Shown here: piece after piece, positions 48,879 through 59,455 of the stretch
Position numbering within the stretch: the first letter of the stretch is position 1
How the letters are laid out: every line of letters begins with the position of its first letter
Assembly: GCA_951799445.1 (NCBI GenBank)
Contig: OX637288.1
Location: 28,127,288 to 28,191,287, forward strand
Origin: Pseudisothecium myosuroides
Lineage: Eukaryota; Streptophyta; Bryopsida; Hypnales; Lembophyllaceae
Reading direction: 5' to 3'
Length of the DNA: 64,000 nucleotides
Made by a program: the position numbers and the translations under genes
The notes under the pieces: model-generated
Told to the model about the DNA's origin: nothing
The model's input: only the letters and a program-made list of their open reading frames with translations
Database searches by the model: none

Positions 48879-50601
48879 TTAACCCTTAAAGACCAATTGT
48901 CCATTGACTGAACAATTGAAAATCCGAGTAGGATCCTATAAAGTCAATTTTGGTCGATTGTTCACAAAATTTGATACAAGGTGTAAGTATGTACTCCTTT
49001 AGTGAGAATATAAATTATTTTGGATGGGTACCTGAATCAAAAGTTGTATTGCCTTGAACTTTTTTGGCAGCTAGGGCAATTTGGGCATCTTTTGAGCACC
49101 TTTTGCTCATCAACTTTTGAAATTTGGCATCTATGTAACTAATAAAATATGGCATACAATTGTAAAAAAAATTTAGTTCTCAAATCACGTATTAAGAGGA
49201 ATCAAACTTTATTAGCTATGTTAGGGTGGCTTCAAAAAAAACATTTTCTTCTACTTTAAGTCCTATTATCTTGCAGTATGTGAAGTCAAAGTTCTTGAAT
49301 TTTTTTTGCATATTCAAAATGTTTGTCTCTAATTTTTTATTGTTTGGATTTCAAACAAAAAAAATCCTCATTGCACAAGAAATCATCAAAAAATGACTAA
49401 TGTATTGCCAATGCACTTAACCTCCTTACATTTACAAGTTGATTTAGAATAAGCTAGCCCCGTATTGCCATGGATGCCATTCCGTGGTGTTTCAATGACA
49501 ATATTGTTGAGCTAAAAAGAGTTCGAAAATATTTTTCTATCCTCCTTTTCCATAGACTTTTTATATTGGATTATGAAGAGTATCCAATTGAATTTGTACT
49601 CATTCCAATGTTTGTCTTCACGGAAATGAGAAGTTATTTAAAAAAATAGATCACAAAATATGCTATTTTAGAGTATTTTGGGAAGTTGTTGCTCCTTGCT
49701 TTAAATCTGAAATTTCTCCACAAAATGATATTTTTGAATTTGAGTTCAACTAACAAAATGAAGCCGGTCATCTACTCTAGTTTCTACTCCAATTTGAATT
49801 TTGAAAAATTCCTAATATTGCATATTTTTATTGCAATTTGAACTTTGGATATATTTTCAATGTCTATTATTTTTTAATTATAGAATGACATGGAAATTGA
49901 ATTTATACCATGATGTTTGTCTAGTAATATACACACATGGTGAAACTTTCATATTTTTTGAAATAATTTTCTATTTAATATGATTTTTCTTCACTTTTTC
50001 TTCAAAAATTCTTTAAAAAAACGATTTTTCATAAATTTTTTTTTTTTGTGAAGTAAAGAAGACATGTAATTTCATCTCTGAAAAATAAATAAATAAATAT
50101 ATTTTTTCATATATATAAATAAATATATATCTAGTTGCAAAATCTAGTTTTCATACGTATCTAGTTGCAAAATGGCAGCAAATTGAGTGATGGACAATAA
50201 GGTATAAAATCAATGGTCATGGGTCCGTCATTTAGGGGCTATACTCTATATTTGCTTCTGAAATTTTTCATGGATAACTCTTACATCATATATATGTATG
50301 AATGGCTAAATTCTTCATTTTTGTGTAGAGCAAAAATTTTACTCTAGGAGGGCTCAAAGTCTACTAGCTGTTTTTTGTAGGAATAAAAAAAGTTTTTTTT
50401 TCTCACTTCAGAAGTTATATCCTTTCAATCTATACTGTCAAGTGGGCTAACTTTTTCCCACACATTGCCTTACTTGCTAAATACACTTTTGTATGGTTGA
50501 AATCCCCCCCCCAGAAAATAAATTATTTTGGACAATGCATCAAAAATGGGTAGCTTTGGACTTTTCCTCTTCCAAAACACCCTCTGACTTTTAGGGGTTA
50601 A
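48879..50601. mobile_element. Long TTAA-flanked element or nested pair
   Basis: Starts TTAACCCTTAAAGACCAATT and ends GACTTTTAGGGGTTAA, with TTAA at both borders (1723 bp). A second right-like end, CCGTCATTTAGGGGC, lies inside at about 50225, so this may be two nested copies. No transposase frame is visible. Confidence 0.5.
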
Positions 50602-50870
50602 TAACAAGTTTACCATTGAACACTTTCTGAATTGTGTCCATTTTATAATCCACATGAAATTATCAATCCACATCTATACTCATCATACTACGAAAAATTT
50701 GCACGGCCTCTATATGTCAAGGCTAACTTAATAATAAAAATTCCTACTACAAAATGTTTTTATATACCCTAGTTTATATGTAATAGAATCATGTAGCATT
50801 TCATAGACCCTATAGTAGTCCTACATATTATATATAATTTTTCTTCTTTGAATTTAATGGACCCTATCGT
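50602..50870. other. AT-rich spacer, no gene seen
   Basis: Nothing recognised. Confidence 0.4.
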
Positions 50871-51005
50871 TTAACCCTTGAATGCCGAAGCGGACATTTT
50901 GTGTTCGATGGATGACAGGGAATCAAACTTAATAGGACAAACGTGCAACTATTCATCCTCAAATTTTGTTGCGGAAAGGAAAGATCTTCTACACACTACA
51001 AGAGA
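50871..51005. mobile_element. 5'-part of a short TTAA element, right end lost
   Basis: Starts TTAACCCTTGAATGCCGAAG and stays collinear with the complete 232-bp element at 59224 for about 130 bp (GATGGATGACAGGGAATC, ACTATTCATCCTC, GGAAAGGAAAG). Similarity ends near 51000. Confidence 0.6.
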
Positions 51006-52124
51006 AAGGGGTGTTTTAAATGAGTTTTTAAATATAGTCCTAGACATAAGATTTTAAGTAATGACCTTTAAGGAGATTTTCAGCAAAATTTTACTTAAAA
51101 TATATGATAGTGATCTTTTTGGGTTAGATATACAACAAGTTTAATTTATTTTTGTTGCCTACTACAAGGTCTTGATAATAAGCAGTTTTCTGCTAGTATT
51201 TCAAAACTTCCTAGTTTAGTTTTAGTATGACTCTAAATTTAATGGTGATATTTATTCTACATTCTATTTGGAATTGGCTCATTGCCTATTTGGTACGTTT
51301 GGATGTAGATTGAACTTGAAGTCTTTAAGTATAGACTAATGCTTGCGCAAATACAAATTTGAAGTATAAAAGTGAATAGATTTTGAATTAATACAAGTAT
51401 GAAGAGAATACAAGTGTGAAGAGAATACAAAGTTGCTAGTATGGATTATTATGTATAACAAATTCCTAAACAAATAACATAATGAATAACTTAAGTCAAC
51501 AATTTTACCACTTCAATTTCATCCCAAATAAGGGTAATGGCACAATTGGATTATAGAAAAAAATCAACATTTCAAACGATAGATACACACGTTTTTGTTG
51601 AAATCTAACATACCCGAATATGTAGATGTTGAAACCAAACACACTTATAAATTATCATTGGAGAATTTCAATATATATTTGCAGGTTGACTTCTCATGTC
51701 AAAACCATTGTCTTCTGCAATTTGTAGTTGCACTTCAACATTCCGACACCATCTACACCAATCTTAAAATTTTCATCCAATTCTTTAAGAGTAGTGATCA
51801 ATGACTTGGAATGTTTGAATATATGTGGGTCAAATTCAACAAAGAAGCGTTGAAATGAAATTGCCAAGTCACATTTTGAAATGTCTATGTCAATCTAAAC
51901 CAATAGCAAAAAGTGGCAAGTGGCACTTTGAACAAGCAACTACGTTACAATTGGCTTTGCCCATGTAGCATTGGCAAACTTTTTGAGTAAGCTACCTACT
52001 CAAGCTTCTTTGCATGTAGCTCAGTTTTGGAGATGCAAAGCCTAGTATTCCCGTGCGGTTCAAAGCCAATAAAATTATTTAATTTTTGCCAAGTCTGACC
52101 TTCCCGTAGGACATCTAACGTCGA
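51006..52124. other. AT-rich intergenic DNA, no gene seen
   Basis: Short frames only; 51595-51804 has no recognised motif. Confidence 0.4.
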
Positions 52125-52330
52125 AGCACCCAAAACCAACGGTGCACCCAATTGCATCACTTTCTAAACAAGACAATCATCGTAGAACATAAAACTAGGT
52201 AGCCCATAGATAGCTTATCATTTTGGTCAGCAAACAATAAGCTATCTGTGGCTTACTTAGATTTAAATTCTAAAATGACTACCATGTCTAGAAAGTGATA
52301 CAATTGGACACACTGTTGGTTTTGGGTGCT
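52125..52330. mobile_element. 206-bp near-complete foldback upstream of the BAP31-like gene
   Basis: Outer arms 52125-52166 and 52289-52330 match at 37 of 42 positions (AGCACCCAAAACCAAC / GTTGGTTTTGGGTGCT). Pairing continues inward almost to the centre (ATAGATAGCTTAT / ATAAGCTATCTGTG), leaving only a small loop near 52228. RNA from either strand would fold into one long imperfect hairpin. Confidence 0.75.
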
Positions 52331-52909
52331 CTGACCTTTTACACGTGGCTACTGACCACCCCTAATGAATATGACTTGGCACTCGGTGAAGTCAGATGTC
52401 CATCTACTCGAATTCATTCCCAGAAAGCCACGTCACCTCCTCCCATTCTAGAAAAGGGCTTGCGTGGCAGCCAATGGCACCTCGATGATGCATTTCGAGA
52501 CGCGTGTCGCCCTCCCTCGCCCTCTGCTCTTCCCACCGTCTATAGCCCGTAACCCCGCGGTTTCCTCACGACGACAGCAATACTATCGTAACATGAGTCC
52601 GTGACCATGTACGGAAGGCGTACATGTGACCGGATGACCGGTTGTGCCCGTCGTCAGGGAGCGAGCAAGAGGAACAGGCTATGGCGGAGGGGCACCCACT
52701 CCTTATGAGTTGCTATTAGCGTCGCGTCTTGCTAACCATTTTCGTAGAAGAAATCCGTGGTCGAGCACCCGTGAAGAGAATTCTAGGTTTTGGTGTTCGT
52801 TGTTTGGTGTTCGCTTGTTTGGCGTTTGCAGCGGCGTTGGATTTGGTGCAGTGAAGCGGAAGTTGTAGGGTTTGGAGTTGAAGGAGGGTTGCTTTGGGGG
52901 TTTGGAGCT
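52331..52909. promoter_or_regulatory. Promoter and leader of the BAP31-like gene
   Basis: GC rises sharply from about 52370. Short Arg-rich frames (52644-52868) lack motifs. The start codon at 52910 follows a G-rich leader. Confidence 0.45.
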
Positions 52910-53302
52910 ATGGCGCTGGAATGGGCTGCGTTAGGGGCCGTCACGGCGGCGGAGGCGTTGATCCTCTTGCTTCTCACGATGCCCGGGTTGGGAGGGATGC
53001 GGAAAGGTTTGATTTCGGTGGCCAGGACCGCGCTCCAGCCGTTGCTCGCCGTGGTTCCGTTGGCGCTCTTCTTGGCGCTGGAGATCTACTGGAAGTATGA
53101 GCACAAGACTGTGTGCGAGGGCCCGCAGTGTGGTCCCTTGGAGAGAGATCGCGCCTCCAAGTCGGTGATGAAGAGCCAGCGGAACGCGATTCTGGTCGCC
53201 GGAGCGTTGCTGTTGTACTGGACCTTGTACCGCGTCACCGCCATGATGGTGAAGATGGAGCAGCTGAGCGCGCAGTTGAAGAAGGTCAAGTCCTCAGATT
53301 AG
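52910..53302 (+). CDS. BAP31-like endoplasmic reticulum membrane protein, intronless
   Basis: Plant short-form B-cell-receptor-associated 31-like protein, comparable to Arabidopsis At3g17780; BAP31 proteins act in ER membrane-protein sorting, but the plant short form has no settled function. 130 residues with three membrane segments: about 5-24 (GAVTAAEALILLLLTMPGL), about 41-61 (LQPLLAVVPLALFLALEIYW) and about 93-113 (NAILVAGALLLYWTLYRVTA). Conserved family blocks are MALEW, LTMPGL..MRKGLI, IYWKYE and KSQRNAILV. The C-terminus MEQLSAQLKKVKSSD is a short coiled coil that stops where long BAP31 proteins continue. The ATG at 52910 is chosen because MALEW is the family's N-terminus; the frame is open further upstream. 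Confidence 0.92.
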   Translation: MALEWAALGAVTAAEALILLLLTMPGLGGMRKGLISVARTALQPLLAVVPLALFLALEIYWKYEHKTVCEGPQCGPLERDRASKSVMKSQRNAILVAGALLLYWTLYRVTAMMVKMEQLSAQLKKVKSSD

Positions 53303-53406
53303 AGGCGGACTTAATCGGCTTCCGCTCGAACTTCGTTTCTTTGGTGCCTATGTGATGTATGACATACATAGGGTTTCGATCACCAGTTGAAGTGCGGATG
53401 CAAATT

Positions 53407-54106
53407 TTAGATGACTTGCTTTCAGGGTTTTGTGGAGGTGGTGTAGGCCAATGTAGAATCTGATGTATAGATGGAAATACTGTCCATTTTGAACTCTTTT
53501 GGAAAGATATTTGGAAGCCTAATTTTGCCCAAAATCGTTGTTCTGCGCGACAAGTATTGCTGGTGTTGGGTCCTTTCTGTTGTTTCTTCTGTTTTGGAGT
53601 CTTTGAATGAAGTGAATGAATGGTTTGCAGTGCTTCGGTGTGTTGCTGAGAGTCTTGTTATGCTCTGAAGATCATTAGGGTCCATGACTTCAATTTGAGC
53701 TTCGCTTCTTAGACTTGTATATATTGTGCCATCTTCCTTCAAAGTTTTGTTTTCTAATTAGATAACTTGCTTTCAGGTTTTTGAGGAGGTGGTGTAGGCC
53801 AACGCAGAATCTGATGTATAGATGGAAATACTGTCCATTTTGAACTCTTTTGAAAGATATTTGGAAGCCTAATTTTGCCCAAAATCGTTGTTCTGCACGA
53901 CAGGGATTGCTGGTGTTTGGTCCTTTCTGTTGTTTCTTCTCTTTTCTGAGTCTTTGAATGAAGTGAATGAATGGTTTGCAGTGCTTAGTCTAGGTGTGTT
54001 GCTGAGAGTCTTATTGTGCTCTAAAGATCATTAGGGTCCATGACTTGAATTTGAGCTTCACTTCTTAGTCTTATATTGTGCCATCTTCCTTCTTCAAATT
54101 TTTGTT
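53407..54106 (+). repeat. 351-bp tandem duplication, two copies, 3' of the BAP31-like gene
   Basis: Copy 1 53407-53757 and copy 2 53758-54106 are collinear with a low level of substitutions and small indels (CTTGCTTTCAGG, GAGGTGGTGTAGGCCAA, GATGTATAGATGGAAATACT, GTGCCATCTTCCTTC). The first copy starts about 100 bp after the stop codon, so the 3' untranslated region has probably been duplicated. Confidence 0.9.
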
Positions 54107-56197
54107 TTCGGTAATGTCCATGTTCTGGCATAGCATGACACTTCACTAAGTTTGCTGAATATGTGTGTGGGTGCGTTTCTTTTTTGCATTGGAACTGTAA
54201 ACTAGAGATTTTTTCACATGCATCGGGAACTCACGGAAAAAAGACACAGTTGAGGTCAAGATGGGAGCAAGCATGCCCACTGTCCACAAGATGTAAGCAC
54301 CATAACATGAGAGCCTAGGAGATATACCTTCAAACAATATTTTGAAGTTTCATAACTCATATGGTGTCCAAATAATGCAAACTAAAGTGTGTTGAAGTCC
54401 TCTTTTGCTTGCCAATAAGATCCAATAAAGTAATACTCCGTACATGTTTTGTATTGGTAAATATGCTCGATTACTATTAGTGTCAATTGTGGGTGTTCTT
54501 TCTATAAGGTAGTAGCACCTTAATTTGTTAATATAAGTATTTTAATGTATTTTATGTGGCGATAGGGTGAAAATTTTGTTTAACGAGACTAACAAATTGT
54601 AATGAAAGATATTGCAAGTAGAATTTGGAATTTTTTGTTGCTCAAAGAATATGTGAATTTTTTTCGAAAAAACACATTGTAGGCTTCTATAATGGGGTGT
54701 GGACTCAATAGGAAAAAAAACATTTGGAACCTTGAACTTTAAACCTTAAACTGTGAATGATGCATGAATAACAATAACTCTAAATAGATTCTTTGATAAT
54801 CTACTCAAGTTCTAAATAAGAGACTGACAATTTCACATTTAGATTGAATTTGCTTTTAGAAATTGAAAGAATATGAGTTTATTGTAGGTACTTGACAAGT
54901 TAAGGTGCTAATACCTTAACTTTAATTTCTAATTATTTTTCAAATGTTCTAAAGATTTTACAAACTCACTAATATTTTAACCCCTAGAAAATCATTCTTT
55001 TAAAACATAAGATCTTTATATTTGCAATTTATTGTTGCTTCCCATTCCTATAAGAATTGATTTAGATCCTTATACAAAATCATTAATCACCAAGTGATTA
55101 TGCTTTTCACATTTCCAAACAATAGACAACATTTGTTTTTCAACATACTCAAATAAATTTCATCCATTTCAAGTAGCTTCCATATTCAACTCTTGAAAAC
55201 ATTCAAATTTTATCCACTAGATGTCAACTCTCTTAGTAGTTTAAATTTCTACAGTTTCAAAGCTAGACTCAAATTTGTCAAAAATTAACAACATTTAGGT
55301 TCATGAAAAGGTAGATTCCCTTAAATGTCTAAATAGCTTAAAAGAAATACGTATGTATTGAATTATAATTAATTGAGATTCAATGACGACAACATAGTAG
55401 AAATAAGGTAACTACAACTATTACGGACTTGGTAGACAAGTTATAAATAAAAATAAAAAATAAAAATCCATTGAATCATTTTAGTCGCAAAGGATGTATT
55501 TACTTACAATTGGTTTTTGAAACTTGACATGCAATTACTTAAAATATTCTCAATGTAGACAATTTTGAGCTCTTTGATTGCCTTGAGATTTTAAAATACT
55601 TATACAAGAAATTACAACATTACAACTCTATTATTACAACTCTTTGCCACTATCTATATACCAATTTTTTTTGTGAATATATTTAAAGTTCGAAGTCATA
55701 TTAACTTTACCATCAACAATCTTTACTTGACTCTTCTTATCCAATCGCAAGTTGCCAACATGACAAAATATATTTGCATTGAAATTATAATAGTTTATAG
55801 ACAATTTGCTTACTATTGACATATTGTCTAAACAGGAGCCAACTTTGTCTTGAAATTCTCTCATCTAACCTTCAATAAAATTTACTTGAAGTTAGGGTAA
55901 AATCCCATTGATTGAAAAAATGTAGGAAATTGTAAAACCTTGCATTTTCAAGACACTTCTCTGCATTTGTGAATGCATCTAAACTTGGAATCATTGTTAT
56001 TTGGTGTCAAGAGGATGAAATTTCCTATTGTCATTTATAATGGACAATGACCTTCCAACTGTGAAATACCATAAGAAATCACACATATTGATGATCACAA
56101 CATGCTTGTACTCAAACATGCATACCACAACTCCTCACCATCTCCCCCAAACACACTTCTTCACGTATCAAAGTGCTTAAAATGACACAAAGAGTAC
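54107..56197. other. AT-rich intergenic DNA, no gene seen
   Basis: No motif-bearing frame. A possible orphan TTAA left end, TTAACCCCTAGAAAATC, lies at about 54977. Confidence 0.4.
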
Positions 56198-56340
56198 CTT
56201 AGAGACGATTTACACCTACATGCTGGGCCATTCCCCTTGAGGTCAATTGCACAAATTTCAATCTTCCGTCCAATCACAAGTGAGGATTTCAGACCTCTTA
56301 CACAACAAATTATCATGGTCTCTAGGTGAAGCATCCCTTA
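56198..56340. repeat. Dispersed repeat, second copy of the 14098 family
   Basis: Shares TTTACACCTA, CAATTGCACAAATTTCAA, TCCAATCACAAGTGAGGATT and CCTCTTACACAACAAATT with 14098-14310, same orientation, without the internal duplication seen there. Confidence 0.7.
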
Positions 56341-56590
56341 CCTTGACTTTCAGAGCCTACAACACCAAGCAGTAAGAAAGGTGTCTTAATATGCAAAACA
56401 TTAGTAAACCGTATCGTTGTTAACTCCCAGTAAAACAACACACTTCCAATATCATGACTGTCTGTTAGGTCCAGGGATTGACTAGATTCCTGGCATATGT
56501 GAGTAGAATCCAATTCTAGCATATTTTAGCATAGAACACGAAACAAAATCGCAAGTGAGCACGTAATACAGAAGTCGGGAATACATGAAT

Positions 56591-57386
56591 TTACAAGCTG
56601 GACTTGGGGAGTGGCATTTGAATAGCCGTGCGGGAGACCACAAACTTTTTGTTGTGAGTGATGGCAGCCACATGAAGGTCGTGCTTCTGGTAAATTTTGA
56701 AGTTCTCTTCGTCTGCAAAATCTACCACAAGCCCCACATCCGCATTGCCAGAACCGATACCTGCAATTCAAAAGATAGGAAAGGTTACTAATGCTCACAA
56801 CATTTTTGGTCAACACTTGGTTCGGTTGCTGAAGCTCACTCTCCTGTTACGAACAGCAACTCATCTCTTCCAATCAACAATTGCTTGGACTTCAATTAGC
56901 AAGTCACGAGGCTAATAATGTCTGTAGTCACCGATCTTTGAATGGAAATCGGCTATCTACATCCTCCCACTTTGAGTCATTAGTTGCATAAGAAATTCTT
57001 AAAAGATTGATAAAACACATTGATCTTAAGAGAGTCTGGCTCTTGTTGTACCGAAAGTGATCAATCCAGTGAGCTCTATTTGAGTGATATTTCGATGAGA
57101 GCACACTCTTACATAATGGCTGAAGTGATGGAAAGAGTATCCACTATCTTACATACAACGGCATAAAATTGTACAAAAAATTATAACAAACACGAAACAG
57201 TGAAGGAGAGATGCCAAAACCTAGATCAGAGTTGATGTCGAAGTTGATCCAGGAGACGTGCTTGCCCTTGACAATCTCCTCAGCCATGTCGGACAACGTC
57301 TTCACCACCTCGGGCACATCCTCCTTCTTCGCTACGGTGAGCAACACGATGTGCCGCAATGGCCCCTTAGTACTGTTCCCTGCCAT
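56591..57386 (-). CDS. Stress-response A/B-barrel domain protein, 2 exons
   Basis: Small dimeric alpha+beta-barrel (Dabb) protein; plant members are stress-induced, and the biochemical role is generally unknown. Minus-strand exons 57386-57221 and 56760-56591 join in phase 1 and give 111 residues, the normal single-domain length. Exon 1: MAGNSTKGPLRHIVLLTVAK, with the first barrel strand HIVLLTV, then a helix to KHVSWINFDINSDLG. Exon 2: NADVGLVVDFADEENFKIYQ, then KHDLHVAAI, which matches the family's 'xxGxVVxF.xxEDLxxYxxHPxH' pattern, ending PLPKSSL. The intron contains part of a dispersed repeat. No signal peptide, so cytosolic by inference. Confidence 0.85.
56930..57140. repeat. Dispersed repeat in the A/B-barrel gene intron
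   Basis: Exact 35-bp inverted match to 30769-30803 (at 57029-57063), plus diverged same-strand similarity to about 63301-63560 (ATCTTTGAATGGAAAT, CCTCCCACTTTG, TGATGGAAAGAGT versus GTGACGGAAAGTG). All three copies lie in introns or 5' regions. Confidence 0.65.
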
Positions 57387-58247
57387 CGAAATTGTGCTGA
57401 TGAACGACAGAAAAATCTGGTTTAGGGCTCCAGAAATTGCAAGATTGATGATCAACACGAAGGCATGCTCAATGAAGGCTCTCAATTCAAGGTGAGGTTC
57501 CCAAAATCTTGACAAAGGAGAGTAAGAATTGCTCAGCAACCAGCTCAGAGTGAGTGAAGCTGAATCAGAACCCAAGAACATAAAGCGAAATGGCTAAGAT
57601 AGCGACACCCATCATCGTCGCCAAAAATGCAAATTCGTCATTTTATAATCTTGAGCAATGGGTTCAACAAGGGGTTCAAATTGATTAGGAAGACATAAAC
57701 CACCTAAACATCTGTTGAAGTGTCGATATCAGATCATCTACCAAATACAAGTTTGAAACTGCACAACTTTTGCACAAAGAATCCAAACAATACAGTATTT
57801 GGTCTGCTGGAATCTTATTTCAATTGCTGAAAAGAATGTTCAAGTAAAAATCTGAAAACTATCCTCTTCGCCAGAAGTGGCGAGTTGGGTGTTCGTACTT
57901 TACTAATTCTCTTCGTAATTCTTCAATCAAGCACAAGAAGCGGACTCCCATAAACAAGTGAAACAATGACCTAGACTCAAAACACTTACCGGCTGTTCCC
58001 AAGCGCGAAATTGAACTTGTTTTTCGTCGAATTCTACCAGGCGCGGGGTCACAAGAAGAGTGAAGAGTACTGTAGTGAGAGTACCAAGAACACAGAGATC
58101 GAGAGACGGCGTTTCAAGTATTGAAGTGATAAAACAGAAGTGCTCTGCTATCACGAAGAAAGAGACGAAGATTACTTCCTTGAAGATGCGCCCGCAGCGA
58201 TGAACGCGAGCGATTTTTCATCCGTTTGAGTTCCGTCTACCTGGAAG
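57387..58247. promoter_or_regulatory. Upstream region of the A/B-barrel gene
   Basis: Moderately GC-balanced; probably promoter and leader of the minus-strand gene. Short frames only (57927-58154). No gene seen. Confidence 0.4.
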
Positions 58248-58829
58248 TACTCCCTTTGTCCCTAAATAAATCTGGGGTTTCCTGGAAATGGTTAGATTAG
58301 TGCGTGAGTTGCTCCTATTTTCAGGGGATTGCATAGTTACTATAGCTTTTAGTCAACCCCACTAGGCGTGAGAATGGAATTCAATAGTAAAGTGGTGCAA
58401 GTTGAAAAGAAGCGACAAAATTGACAAATTTTTACCTTTTTGGGAACTGCTCCAGTGCTACTAATTTGGATCATTCTCCAAGCAACATTGGTGCAAGGAA
58501 GTCCGATGACATCCGTTGTATTCAATTCTAATGATATCTTGCGATTCAATCCTAGGAAATCTCAACAGGAGATTTGTTAGTAGCAGTTTTAGTATAATTG
58601 TGAAATGAATTCATCACCTTTGGTTGGTTAGAGGTTGCGTTTTGATTTCCTTTACAAGAATCAAATTGCTATTTAGACTTTGGAGGGTGGCATCTGCGGA
58701 TTCTTTTGCTTTAGGGTGTTTGAATTAGCTTCAGTTGTTTTTTTATCAAGTTGTAGGGAGCGGATTTCTATTTTAGTTTGGGACAAGTATATTTGGAAAC
58801 CTCGGATTTATCTCGGGATGGAGGGAGTA
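58248..58829. mobile_element. Stowaway-like MITE, copy 2
   Basis: Starts TACTCCCTTTGTCCCTAAAT and ends TCTCGGGATGGAGGGAGTA, imperfect inverse, with TA borders. It has the same type of end as 45995-46568 but a different subterminal sequence (AAATAAATCTGGGGTTTCC / GGAAACCTCGGATTTATCT). About 582 bp. A degenerate second terminus (AGAGACAGAGGAAGTAATAG) follows at 58870. Confidence 0.75.
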
Positions 58830-59223
58830 TTAACTCTATTTCTATAAAGGAAACATGGATCTTTTTTTAGAGACAGAGGAAGTAATAGTTAATTAAAGTG
58901 CAAAAAACAGTTGGTCAACCCAAAAAATTATATATTAAAATCAAAATTTTAAAAATATAATTAAAATAAATTAGGCATTCATCCAATTTTTTCTTACAAT
59001 TTTGGATGGTGGTTTTCGCTTTCATCTATTTATCTAATTTCTTGCCTTGACCTCCAAACTATCCTAAACTTTCTACCTTGAATGTTGGGATTTTGTAAAA
59101 TATCAAAGTTTGTTGTGCGTGAGAGATAACAATTATTGACAAAGAAGAGAAGCAAGATTATATGGAGCGAGTTGAATTTCTATAAATTGAATGCAATTGA
59201 ATTTCTATTAATTAAGCAAGCCT
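58830..59223. other. AT-rich spacer, no gene seen
   Basis: Nothing beyond the degenerate Stowaway-like terminus near 58870. Confidence 0.4.
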
Positions 59224-59455
59224 TTAACCCAGGAAGGACGCCGCAGACAATAAGTGTCAAATGAATGACAAGGGATTCTCTAGTGTAGGACAAAACTACA
59301 ACTATTCATCCTTGGAATTTTTTGTGGAAAGTGGAGAACATCTATAGTAGCTTGACTTCCAATGAGTACTTTTGGATTTTTTTATTCCAATGACTCTCAC
59401 GGTTATACAATGCATGATTTCCAGGGTCACCCCCCCCGCGTCATTCCAGGGTTAA
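59224..59455. mobile_element. Complete short TTAA-flanked MITE (232 bp)
   Basis: Starts TTAACCCAGGAAGGACGCCG and ends CGCGTCATTCCAGGGTTAA. The ends match as inverted repeats at about 16 of 19 positions, with intact TTAA on both sides. Related copies start at 50871 and 6877. A C8 run lies just inside the right end. This is the cleanest member of the family. Confidence 0.75.
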
